Part shown: positions 54,500-62,799 of the stretch, piece by piece
Position numbering within the stretch: position 1 is the stretch's first letter
Layout: each line of letters starts with the position of its first letter
Assembly: GCA_000380225.1 (NCBI GenBank)
Contig: KB904821.1
Coordinates: forward strand, 629,453 to 693,452
Direction of reading: 5' to 3'
From: a filamentous cyanobacterium ESFC-1
Lineage (GTDB): Bacteria > Cyanobacteriota > Cyanobacteriia > Cyanobacteriales > Spirulinaceae
DNA length: 64,000 nucleotides
Position numbers and translations under genes: made by a program
Notes under the pieces: model-generated
The model's input: the letters and a program-made list of their open reading frames with translations, nothing else
What the model was told of the DNA's origin: nothing
Databases searched by the model: none

Positions 54500-55372
54500 A
54501 TGAATATGACACACTCTTTCACCCCACAACCAACCGATGATGGTTCTTTTACTTTTTATTCGCCGGAATTTGAGGAGGCGTTTCATTCTGATTATGGCGC
54601 GAAACAAGAAGCGATTTATAAATTCGTGAAGCCCTGTTTATTAGCCGAAAAAGCGGGTCGGCAAAGTACCATTACGCTGCTTGATATTTGCTATGGTTTG
54701 GGCTACAACAGTGCCGCCGCGATCGCGACGATTTGGGCAGCCAATCCCCATTGTTTTATTGAGTTAATCGCCCTAGAATCTGATTTGCGTGTTCCCCAAG
54801 CCGCGATCGCCCAAGGTCTATTGACAACAAAATTTCCCACTATTTTGACAATTTTGCAACAATTCGCTCGAACGCAACAAGTTAAAACTCAGAATATTAA
54901 TGCTTTTTTAATGATTAATGATGCGCGGGTGAGTATCCAAAATTTGCGCCAACAACATTTAAAAGCCGATGCGATTTTTCTCGATCCCTTTTCCCCTCCC
55001 AAATGTCCCCAATTGTGGACAGTTGAGTTTATGCAACAAGTCGCCGCTTGTCTGAAACCTGATGGCCGTTTAGCTACTTATTCTTGTGCTTCTGCGGTGC
55101 GGAGTGCCTTGGCAGAAACTGGGTTGTATTTTGGTTCCTCGATTGCCATGGGTCGTAAAACCCCAGGAACCGTTGCCAGTTGGCGTTCTGACGAGATTCC
55201 GCCTTTATCTGGGCGAGAACGAGAACATCTGCAAACTGTCGCGGCAACTCCCTATCGCGATCGCACACTTGAGGCCACAGCGACTACTATTAAACAACAG
55301 CGTCGAACCGAACAAAAACAGAGCGATCGCGAACCGACCAGAGCCTGGAAAAAGCGCTGGCACAAGCGGTAA
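54500..55372 (+). CDS. mnmD: MnmC/MnmD-like tRNA-modification methyltransferase
   Basis: A 290-residue SAM methyltransferase of the family once called DUF752. MTHSFTPQPTDDGSFTFYSPEFEEAFHSDYGAKQEAIYKFVKP is the typical start (an ATG at 54500 or 54506). LLDICYGLGYNSAAAI is the SAM-binding G-x-G-x-N loop. ADAIFLDPFSPPKCPQLWTVEFMQQVA matches the D-x-F-x-P-x-x-x-P-x-x-W catalytic motif of MnmC's N-terminal half. LATYSCASAVRSALAETG closes the core. In bacteria with a separate MnmD this enzyme methylates the wobble uridine side chain of tRNA (nm5U to mnm5U). The oxidase half is absent. The last 45 residues are a basic tail with Arg/Lys-rich TRAWKKRWHKR. It stands alone, with pdxA divergent. Confidence 0.8.
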   Translation: MNMTHSFTPQPTDDGSFTFYSPEFEEAFHSDYGAKQEAIYKFVKPCLLAEKAGRQSTITLLDICYGLGYNSAAAIATIWAANPHCFIELIALESDLRVPQAAIAQGLLTTKFPTILTILQQFARTQQVKTQNINAFLMINDARVSIQNLRQQHLKADAIFLDPFSPPKCPQLWTVEFMQQVAACLKPDGRLATYSCASAVRSALAETGLYFGSSIAMGRKTPGTVASWRSDEIPPLSGREREHLQTVAATPYRDRTLEATATTIKQQRRTEQKQSDREPTRAWKKRWHKR

Positions 55373-55535
55373 GCTTTACTATATTTTCAAGTCGTAAAAA
55401 ATAAAAATAGAGATGAAGGGATAAGTGGGCGATCGCCTATTAACTTACCATGACTAAAAATTAAGTTCCGTATAAAAACTGATTCCCAAATTGCAAGATT
55501 ACCAGCATACTAGAAACAGGTTTCTATAAAAACTC

Positions 55536-56558
55536 ATGCACGACAAGTCTACTGGGGCAATACTCTCACGAACAGACCTCAATCGCGGCCAAGAGGGCGA
55601 CCAAGACAAAGCCAAAATTCTGGTCGTTGACGATAATGCCCTCACCCGCAACTTAGCCGCAGAAATGCTGTTTCTAGAAAACTATACAGCGATTGAGGCC
55701 GAAAGCGGCATTGCGGCCTTAGAATGCGTCCAACAATTCCAAATTGACTTGATTTTGCTAGATGTTTTAATGCCCTTAATGAACGGCTTTGAAGTTTGTC
55801 GTCGTCTCAAACAAGACCCCCGTACCCAGTTGATTCCTGTTGTTTTTATGACGGTGGCTGACGATCGCGCCTCGCGGGTCAAAGGTTTAGAAGCAGGCGG
55901 AGATGACTTTATCAGCAAACCTATCGATCGCTTAGAGTTAATTCCCCGCTTACGCAACTGGATTCGCCACAAACGCCTTAACGAAGACCTCAATCAAACC
56001 GAACAAGCCTTATTTTCCATTGCTCAAGCCCTAGAAAGTCGTTATCGTAAAACCGACCAACCGAGCGATCGCCTGGTTCAATTAACCGAAGCCTTTAGCC
56101 ACTATTTACAACTCGATTTTGCCGACATTCAAAACCTCACCGCCGCCGCTCATTTGCACGATATCGGCACGGTCGCCATTCCCGATGCGATCTTACTCAA
56201 AACCGGACAACTCACCGCCGCCGAAAAAGCGATCGTCGAAAAGCACGTTTTGGTAGGCGAACGACTTTGCCGACCTTTGCGTAATTTTCGCGGCTTACTG
56301 CCGATTATTCGCCATCATCACGAACGATGGGATGGTAGTGGCTATCCAGACGGCTTGCAACAAGATTCTATTCCCTGGTTAGCCCAAATCTTTCAAACCT
56401 TAGACATCTACGACGCACTCACCAGTCTTCGTCCGTATAAACAAGCCCTGGATAGTCCCACCGCCCTACAAATTATGCAGCAAGAAGCCGAGCGCGGTTG
56501 GCGTAATCCCGACTTAGTACAGAAGTTTCGCCAATTTCTGCAAACCCGCAGTTGTTGA
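55536..56558 (+). CDS. Response regulator with HD-GYP output domain
   Basis: A 340-residue cytoplasmic regulator. The receiver (about 25-145) has ILVVDDNALTRN, phospho-Asp in LILLDVLMPLMNG, the Thr in VFMTVADD and Lys in FISKPID. After a linker (NWIRHKRLNEDLNQTEQALFSIAQALESRYR) the HD-GYP phosphodiesterase domain (about 180-340) has HLHDIGTVAIP (HD pair), EKHVLVGERL, HHHERWDGSGYPDGL (the GYP loop) and DIYDALTSLRPYK. All metal and GYP residues are present, so c-di-GMP hydrolysis is expected. Output could tune motility or exopolysaccharide. It lies 91 nt upstream of glmU in the same direction, possibly cotranscribed. No partner kinase is adjacent. Confidence 0.93.
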   Translation: MHDKSTGAILSRTDLNRGQEGDQDKAKILVVDDNALTRNLAAEMLFLENYTAIEAESGIAALECVQQFQIDLILLDVLMPLMNGFEVCRRLKQDPRTQLIPVVFMTVADDRASRVKGLEAGGDDFISKPIDRLELIPRLRNWIRHKRLNEDLNQTEQALFSIAQALESRYRKTDQPSDRLVQLTEAFSHYLQLDFADIQNLTAAAHLHDIGTVAIPDAILLKTGQLTAAEKAIVEKHVLVGERLCRPLRNFRGLLPIIRHHHERWDGSGYPDGLQQDSIPWLAQIFQTLDIYDALTSLRPYKQALDSPTALQIMQQEAERGWRNPDLVQKFRQFLQTRSC

Positions 56559-56648
56559 CGGAAATGCCAATTCACGGTTGAATGTTGAAAGTCGCTCTCA
56601 TCTGTCATTTCCAGTTCTTCGAGTTTAGCTAATTTAACAAATCGATTC

Positions 56649-58001
56649 ATGGTAGCCGTAGCAATTTTAGCGGCAGGACGAGGCACTCGTATGAAATCGA
56701 GTTTGCCTAAAGTCTTGCATCCCCTGGGGGGGCGATCGCTCGTCGAACGAGTGTTAGCAAGTTGTACTTCCCTCAAACCGTCGCGACAGTTAGCGATTAT
56801 TGGTTATGCTGGCGATCGCGTCAGAAAAGCCCTCGCTGATGTTGAAAATCTCGAATTTGTCGAACAAACCGAACAACTCGGCACCGGCCACGCCATTCAA
56901 CAATTATTACCCCCCTTAGAAGGGTTTACCGGGGATTTGTTGGTTTTAAATGGGGATGTGCCGTTATTGCGCTCCTCTAGCTTAGAAAAGCTCCTCAGCA
57001 TTCACCAACAGCACAACAACGCCGCCACCCTCCTCACCGCCCAACTGCCCAATCCCAAAGGCTACGGACGGGTTTTTTGCGACCAAAATAACTTGGTGAA
57101 AGAAATCGTCGAAGACCGCGACTGCACCGCCGCCCAAAAACACAATCACCGTATTAATGCCGGGGTTTACTGCTTTAACTGGCCCAAACTCTCCGAGATT
57201 TTACCCAACCTTACCGCCGAAAACGATCAAAAAGAATATTACCTCACAGACGTATTCAGCCAACTCAACCCCGTGATGGCCGTTGATGTAGAAGATTATC
57301 AAGAAATCATGGGCATTAACGACCGCCGCCAATTAGCCGCCGCTTACGATATTTTACAAATGCGGGTGAAAGATGATTGGATGGCCGCAGGTGTAACCCT
57401 CATCGACCCCGACAGCATTACCATTGACGACACAGTAAGCCTCGAAACCGATATTATCATCGAACCGCAAACCCATCTCCGGGGTAATACTCACGTCGCC
57501 ACAGGTAGCCATATCGGCCCCGGTAGCTTGATTGAAAATAGTCAAATTGGCCCGGATACTCGGATTTTATATTCCGTAATTAGCGATAGCGTCGTGAAAG
57601 CCAACACCCGCGTTGGCCCCTATGCCCATTTACGGAGTCATGTGGAAACCGGAGAAGCTTGTCGCATTGGTAATTTTGTGGAGTTGAAAAATACTCAAAT
57701 GGGGGATAAAACCAATGTTGCCCACTTGTCTTATTTAGGAGATGCTACGGTTGGTAATCAAGTGAATGTGGGGGCGGGTACAATTACCGCCAATTATGAC
57801 GGCGTGAAGAAGCATCGCACCCTTTTGGGCGATCGCGTCAAAACGGGTTCTAACAGCGTCTTGGTTGCCCCCCTGACCCTAGGGAGTGATGTTACCATCG
57901 CCGCCGGATCGACCGTGACTGAAGATGTGGAAAATGATGCTTTGGTGATTGCGCGATCGCGTCAAGTTGTTAAGAAAGGCTGGCGACTTAGCAATGAATA
58001 A
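56649..58001 (+). CDS. glmU: Bifunctional UDP-GlcNAc pyrophosphorylase / glucosamine-1-phosphate acetyltransferase GlmU
   Basis: A 450-residue enzyme making UDP-GlcNAc for peptidoglycan and polysaccharides. The N-terminal uridyltransferase has [27 protein letters not shown] (signature with Arg and Lys), VLNGDVPLL, and GYGRVF; the trimer-forming C-terminus is a left-handed beta helix (about 255-435) of hexapeptide repeats such as [18 protein letters not shown] and [50 protein letters not shown] covers the acetyltransferase active site with its His (HLSYLGD), followed by [22 protein letters not shown]. Length and order are canonical. The start is the ATG at 56649. It follows the HD-GYP gene by 90 nt. 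Confidence 0.97.
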   Translation: MVAVAILAAGRGTRMKSSLPKVLHPLGGRSLVERVLASCTSLKPSRQLAIIGYAGDRVRKALADVENLEFVEQTEQLGTGHAIQQLLPPLEGFTGDLLVLNGDVPLLRSSSLEKLLSIHQQHNNAATLLTAQLPNPKGYGRVFCDQNNLVKEIVEDRDCTAAQKHNHRINAGVYCFNWPKLSEILPNLTAENDQKEYYLTDVFSQLNPVMAVDVEDYQEIMGINDRRQLAAAYDILQMRVKDDWMAAGVTLIDPDSITIDDTVSLETDIIIEPQTHLRGNTHVATGSHIGPGSLIENSQIGPDTRILYSVISDSVVKANTRVGPYAHLRSHVETGEACRIGNFVELKNTQMGDKTNVAHLSYLGDATVGNQVNVGAGTITANYDGVKKHRTLLGDRVKTGSNSVLVAPLTLGSDVTIAAGSTVTEDVENDALVIARSRQVVKKGWRLSNE

Positions 58002-58464
58002 TTAACAATGTACAATTTATAATTAACAATTAATAATGTAAGCACCTATCTAGAATGATTTACTCATTGTCGAATCTCAAAACCCTGATACAGCAAGCTA
58101 TACAGCTTTCATCGCATAGGTAAAGAGTTCTGCATAGCTGCTTACAATGTACAATTTATAATTAACAATTAACTATTGGTGACAAGTTAAGCCCAAAATC
58201 GGGATGTCAAGAAAGCCTCAAACCGTCGTGTCGGGGAACAGGTCTCCTCGCCCAATCTCAACTTTAAGGTTAGGACGAGAGGATGTTACCATCGTGTCGC
58301 TAAAACGTAAACTTGGACGGGGAAACCCCGCCCCTACGAGAAATTTGACAAAAACGATCTAACCTTAACTTGTCACGGTTGGCAGTTAACTAATAACTAA
58401 TAACCAATAACTAATAACTAATAACCAACAACTAACAACCAACAACCAACAACCAACAACAAAA
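58002..58464. repeat. Repeat-rich gap downstream of glmU
   Basis: No gene. Two near-identical blocks (AACAATGTACAATTTATAAT then TAACAATTAA, at about 58002-58037 and 58144-58172) flank 105 nt of unique sequence. A palindrome GGGGAAACCCCGCCCC type is at 58317-58337. CAATAAC/CTAATAA and CAACAAC units at 58384-58462 reach the ictB stop. Confidence 0.75.
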
Positions 58465-58466
58465 GA

Positions 58467-59861
58467 CTATTCCTCAAATGATTGACTCCCCGTTGCTTTC
58501 GGTGAATAGAAACTGGCAATAATCCCCAACATCAACCACCACAAACAATTAATTTGGGGGCGATACCACACCGTATCAACCACCCCATGAGCCAAAAGTC
58601 CTGCCGTGGCTGCGATCGCGCCGATTAACCAAAACCCTTGCAGATTATTTTGTCGTTGCAAACCCTGTAACGCCGACACCCCTTGATTGAGAGAAACCAC
58701 AATCAACCACATAAACGCCCCAAAGCCCAAAAAGCCCATCTCGACAATATGTTCGAGATAAATCGAATAAGCACTCAAAGCCGGGTATCCGGTTTGCATA
58801 TACAACGGATAGATGGCATTAAAAGCATCGTGACCGGGGCCAATGCCGAGAATGGGGCGATCGCCAATCATGCGAAATACCGCATCCCAGACGTTAATGC
58901 GGAAATTGTTGCTGCTGTCTTCCCGTCCAGCAAAAATGCTCATCACCCGCAATCGCAAAGGTTCAACCGCCGCGATCGCGCCCATCAAAAACAACGCAAA
59001 AGCCCCTAAAACCAAGGGCAACAACCATTTGCGCCAAAACGAAGGTAAGCGATCGCGCCACCAATAATACAACAACCCCCCAAAGGCCAGCAGCAACGCC
59101 AACGCCGCCAACCAACCGCCGCGACTGTCGGTGTAATACAAACAAGCCAAATTACACAACACCATCGTTGCCGCTAACGCCTTCGGTAGCCATCTTTGCC
59201 ACACAAACAACGCCGATCCACTCAAGGCGATCGCGCTCAACAAATACCCCGCTAAAAGGTTAGGATTGCCCAGATAACTATACACCCGCGTATCGTCAGC
59301 CAAAATTGAATTGGGGTCATTCCAAGTCGCCAGTTGTTCGACTCCGTAAATTTCTTGGCGAATCCCGTAAGCACTCACCAACAACGCCACCAACAGAAAA
59401 ATCGCGATCGTCCAATTACGGGCCCTAGGCGATCGCAACATCCGGGCTGACAGTAGAAATAGAAACAAATATAGCGTCAGAATAATCATCCCCGATAACG
59501 CCGCTTGTTTCACCGGAGAAAATGCCGTCGCCGTAGCCGCGATCGCCCAATACAGAAGTACCAAATAATGAATCGGCGTAACCCCATAGCCTTTGCCAGA
59601 ATCGGCCAGGGTAATCAACGCCCAATACGCCCCGATTGCCAGCAGCAACACGCCGATCATCGCCGTCGAGACAAACGGCCCCAACAGTAAAACTAAACTC
59701 ATCAGCGCGATCGCGATCGCCTCACCGCCATAAGTCAACAGCCAACTGCCATCTCGCCATTGACTCACAAAAGCGACAGCCTGCCATAAATAACTACCAG
59801 CCCGCCACCGATACACCGGAAGCCGCGAAAGGGTCAAGTTTTGCCAAACAATATTTGTCAT
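58467..59861 (-). CDS. ictB: IctB, putative inorganic-carbon/O-antigen ligase-family membrane protein
   Basis: A 464-residue polytopic membrane protein. It matches cyanobacterial IctB: a start with NLTLSRLPVYRWRAGSYL, about 10-12 helices, and the O-antigen ligase (Wzy-type) region with VYSYLGNPNLLAGYLLSAI, YYTDSRGGWLAALALL, and FRINVWDAVFRMIGDRPILGIGPGHDAFNAIYPLYMQ (about 320-360). IctB was linked to bicarbonate accumulation in cyanobacteria, but its fold is that of an oligosaccharide ligase, and the transport role is debated. YLEHIVEMGFLGFGAFMWL and VDTVWYRPQINCLWWLMLGI close the protein. It is monocistronic, with repeats abutting both ends. Confidence 0.88.
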   Translation of the reverse strand: MTNIVWQNLTLSRLPVYRWRAGSYLWQAVAFVSQWRDGSWLLTYGGEAIAIALMSLVLLLGPFVSTAMIGVLLLAIGAYWALITLADSGKGYGVTPIHYLVLLYWAIAATATAFSPVKQAALSGMIILTLYLFLFLLSARMLRSPRARNWTIAIFLLVALLVSAYGIRQEIYGVEQLATWNDPNSILADDTRVYSYLGNPNLLAGYLLSAIALSGSALFVWQRWLPKALAATMVLCNLACLYYTDSRGGWLAALALLLAFGGLLYYWWRDRLPSFWRKWLLPLVLGAFALFLMGAIAAVEPLRLRVMSIFAGREDSSNNFRINVWDAVFRMIGDRPILGIGPGHDAFNAIYPLYMQTGYPALSAYSIYLEHIVEMGFLGFGAFMWLIVVSLNQGVSALQGLQRQNNLQGFWLIGAIAATAGLLAHGVVDTVWYRPQINCLWWLMLGIIASFYSPKATGSQSFEE

Positions 59862-60291
59862 TTGTTATTGGTTATTGGTTGTTGGTTGTTGGTTATTGGT
59901 TATTGGTTGTTGGTTGTTGGTTGTTGGTTATTGGTTATTGGTTATTGGTTATTGGACGGGGAAACCCCGCCCCTACAGACCGATTGCCGATTGCCGATTG
60001 CCCACTGCCCACTGCCCACTGCCCACTGCCTACTGCCTAAAAAAAACTGATGACTCTCTTTGAAACTTAATTTTACTTTTTCGGGCTGTAACGCTTATAA
60101 GCGTCTAGCTTTTAGCCTTTTTAAAACTAACCCCTAAGAGCCAAAGTTTCTGACTTCCTTTGGAGGGGAACAACACCTCCCGCAATACAGGAAAAACAAA
60201 CAACAAACAACCAACAACAAACAACAGAAAACCAGCTAATCATCGGAAAAACGTTCCACTTAGGTGCTGATGACTGATAACTGATAACTGA
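59862..60291 (+). repeat. Dispersed repeat family R, copy D (upstream of ictB)
   Basis: On the plus strand: TTGGTTA/TTGTTGG units (59862-59955), GGGGAAACCCCGCCC palindrome (59956-59974), CGATTGC and GCCCACT units, GAAACTTAATTTTACTTTTT, AGCCAAAGTTTCTGACTTCC, TTTGGAGGGGAACAACACCT, CCCGCAATACAGG, AACAAAC units and GTTCCACTTAGGTGCTGATG. This is the mirror of copy C (44563-44975). It fills the gap between two minus-strand genes. Confidence 0.85.
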
Positions 60292-60294
60292 AAA

Positions 60295-61797
60295 TCACTC
60301 CGCATCCATTTTCGGCAACTTGAACACATAGCGATAACCCGACTGGGCTTTGCCTTGGATCGAAATTTTACCGCCATGCAGTTCGGCCAAATGACAACTC
60401 AGCACCAAACCCAACAACTGACGATAATTATCATCGAGGGCGACTGCTTGTAATTGTTCCAGTTTCTCCAATGCCGATAAAGAACTGTTGGTAAGAATTT
60501 GGTAACTCGCGGGTAAATCCAAACGTTCTGGGTCTCCAACGGACTTAGAATTTATCGTCCCGAAATCGACCCCCATCGTAGGGGCATACATTTCCACTTG
60601 GGGTAAACCCTCCCCTAGCCAAGGATGAGACACCCACACCGCAATATTGAGATAATTTTCCTTGCGCGAAATATGTATCCGCACCTCGCTTCCGGCTTCA
60701 GAGGCTTGAATGACCGTGTAGACGAGGTAATACAGCATTTGCCGCACTTTATCTTTATCCAATAGCCAAATCCGGTGACCGGGTTCGATCGAAAGGCGGA
60801 GTTGCTGCCGTTCTTGTTTGGCAATGTGATACAGGTTATTAATGGCTTGCTGACATAGCATTTCAATGTCAACCGGGGCTAATTGTAAGTTAGAGAGGTT
60901 GTCTTCAAATACCCCTAAACCCACGATTTCTTCGACCAAAGACAACAAATGCTGGCCGCTGTTGTGGATAATGCCAACGTATTCCTTTTGTTTGTTGGTG
61001 AGGGGGCCGTAAACCTCTCGTTCTAATACCCGTGCCATCCCCATCACGGAAGTTAGGGGGGTGCGTAACTCCTCGGTTAAATGGCTTAATAGCTTGACCT
61101 TCAGGATGTCCATGGTGGTCAAGGAATCGGGATCGATGCCATCTGATGAGGTGGAGTTTCTGGAGACGGTTGAAGAAAGAGAAGGACGGGGAGAGAGAGA
61201 ATCAACAAAAACAGTTTGTTCGTGAGGCGATTTTTGGTTTTCTTGGCGCAAGCGAGATTGTTCAAACTCGCTCATACACCAACGAGCCGTTAAATTAAGA
61301 ACATCTACATCTTTTTGGGTAAACGATCGCGGCTGTACATCCCAGATGGCCAACGCCCCAATACATTGCCTTGAAGTTGTGAGTAGGGGTACGCCGAGAT
61401 AAGCTTGTACGCCGTATTGTTGAAACAACAAACTGCGAGAGAAAACCGCATCTAGAGCCACTTGATTGACGATTAACGCTTGATGGCTGTCGATGACATA
61501 CGTTGAAAATGATTCATCGCGGGGTAAATGACGCGAAGTCGCCAACTCGTTCATTAAACCGATGCTGGATAAACCCACTGCTGCTTTGAACCATAAACGC
61601 TCATTGACGATTAAACCCAAAATGCCAATCGGCGCATTGAGTAAACGTGCGGCGGTTTGAACAGCCTCGTCAAACACAGGGATTGTTTCATGACGCAACA
61701 ACCCTAGGTTTTCTAATTGTGCCAAACGTTCTTGTTCGCGAGCCGTTGGCGTTAATCCATCAAGACGGCAAAACATTTTATTACTCAAATTAATCAT
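60295..61797 (-). CDS. GAF-domain histidine-kinase-like protein with altered H-box
   Basis: A 500-residue protein. The ATG at 61797 (MINLSNKMFCRLDGLTPTAREQERLAQLENLGLL) suits the family better than the GTG at 61821. A GAF domain (about 45-185; IPVFDEAVQTAARLLNAPIGILGLIVNERLWFKAAVGLS, then YLGVPLLTTSRQCIGALAIWD) is followed by a Ser-rich linker and a HisKA/HATPase-like part (about 240-495). The H-box reads LLSHLTEELRTPLTSVMGMARVL: the usual acceptor position before E-L-R-T-P is Glu, not His, and the only nearby His is three residues earlier. The ATPase part also lacks a clear DxGxG box. As I recall, close relatives in cyanobacteria share the Q/E-E-L-R-T-P form, so this may be a signalling pseudokinase or use another residue. 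Monocistronic; regulatory target unknown. Confidence 0.85.
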   Translation of the reverse strand: MINLSNKMFCRLDGLTPTAREQERLAQLENLGLLRHETIPVFDEAVQTAARLLNAPIGILGLIVNERLWFKAAVGLSSIGLMNELATSRHLPRDESFSTYVIDSHQALIVNQVALDAVFSRSLLFQQYGVQAYLGVPLLTTSRQCIGALAIWDVQPRSFTQKDVDVLNLTARWCMSEFEQSRLRQENQKSPHEQTVFVDSLSPRPSLSSTVSRNSTSSDGIDPDSLTTMDILKVKLLSHLTEELRTPLTSVMGMARVLEREVYGPLTNKQKEYVGIIHNSGQHLLSLVEEIVGLGVFEDNLSNLQLAPVDIEMLCQQAINNLYHIAKQERQQLRLSIEPGHRIWLLDKDKVRQMLYYLVYTVIQASEAGSEVRIHISRKENYLNIAVWVSHPWLGEGLPQVEMYAPTMGVDFGTINSKSVGDPERLDLPASYQILTNSSLSALEKLEQLQAVALDDNYRQLLGLVLSCHLAELHGGKISIQGKAQSGYRYVFKLPKMDAE

Positions 61798-61934
61798 AGT
61801 ACCCTTAATCCCAGTTCCCACATAAGCTGCTGCGATCGCGAATTGTTGGATGTTAAAATTTACAACTTGGTGTTAAATCTAGAGTTCCCCAGTTTCAATT
61901 AAGAAGCAACAAGGCGACCCAGCGCGATCGCGTT

Positions 61935-62642
61935 TTAGCTCGTCCAGGCCGGATGAGACAATAACGACGCAAAAGCCCGCGATCCCCGCAGTTGATTAGA
62001 CAAGGGTAGATGACCTTTCGGCGCACTCAAATCCCAAATAAATTCATTGGGATAGCGCGTCCAGCGATTGTCACTTTTCCAAGCGATTTTACCCCAAATT
62101 TTATTAAAATTTTTACCTTGGGATAACCAAATTTGCCGTTGCACCGAAAAGCCAAATTTGCCCTCAGAGTGCATCAGCCATAAGTTATCGATAGTTTGTA
62201 AATCTGTAACCGGAAAGTTCTCCACTTCTGAAAAATACAGCCATTGGCGTTCAAATGCCGATTCTCCGGCCAGTTCGCACATTTTCAGGAGGGTGAGGCG
62301 GTCGGCTTCTTGAAAAACCCGGTCGGCCAACAGTTTTTGCAGGGGTTTGTAGTCGATATCGCGATCGGAGTTGAGGGGGACAATACCGTGGGGAAAGTGG
62401 GTTTGCAAAAAGCTTTGACTTTCAGGATCGGTTGTGTCATAAAGGGTCTGATAAGCTTTACCTAAAGCCAGGGATGTACCTTGAGGGGCTTGGATTTTCA
62501 GAAATTCCTGTAACACTGCCAAACCCGCCCTTCCTTGGGTGGCAATTTGGTCGATGAGTTGCAGTTGCTTTTTCGGGGAAGACTCTGACTGTAACTGAGC
62601 GAGATGGTCATCAGCAACAGAAGCTAAGTTGGGGTCAGTCAT
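61935..62642 (-). CDS. gun4: Gun4-domain tetrapyrrole-binding protein
   Basis: A 235-residue protein. The N-terminal helical domain (about 1-80; LQLIDQIATQGRAGLAVLQEFLKIQ) precedes the Gun4 domain (about 85-230) with IDYKPLQKLLADRVFQEADRLTLLKMCELAG, DLQTIDNLWLMHSEGKFGFSVQRQIWLSQG and WTRYPNEFIWDLSAPKGHLPLSNQLRGSRAFASLLSHPAW. The K-F-G-F-S-V-Q and P-x-G-H-L-P motifs are typical of the full-length cyanobacterial protein. Gun4 binds protoporphyrin IX and Mg-protoporphyrin and stimulates Mg-chelatase at the start of the chlorophyll branch. It is monocistronic, 137 nt upstream of the GAF-kinase-like gene. Confidence 0.95.
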   Translation of the reverse strand: MTDPNLASVADDHLAQLQSESSPKKQLQLIDQIATQGRAGLAVLQEFLKIQAPQGTSLALGKAYQTLYDTTDPESQSFLQTHFPHGIVPLNSDRDIDYKPLQKLLADRVFQEADRLTLLKMCELAGESAFERQWLYFSEVENFPVTDLQTIDNLWLMHSEGKFGFSVQRQIWLSQGKNFNKIWGKIAWKSDNRWTRYPNEFIWDLSAPKGHLPLSNQLRGSRAFASLLSHPAWTS

Positions 62643-62799
62643 AAAGAATTTATTTAGGAATTCAGGCTAATCAAAATTAAAGGTAGCGAAGGGCAAAGAT
62701 TGCAAGACCTTCATACTCTAACCTAAGACTGAAACCCGCCTTCAGACAAGCGCAGATCGCAAAATTACCCAAGGGCGCAAAAGCGATCGCCTTGTTGAC

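Noticed and set aside
59636..60040. A frame reading VIGYWLLVVGYWLLV-type repeats
   Set aside because: A translation of TTGGTTA/TTGTTGG tandem repeats in copy D, not a membrane protein.
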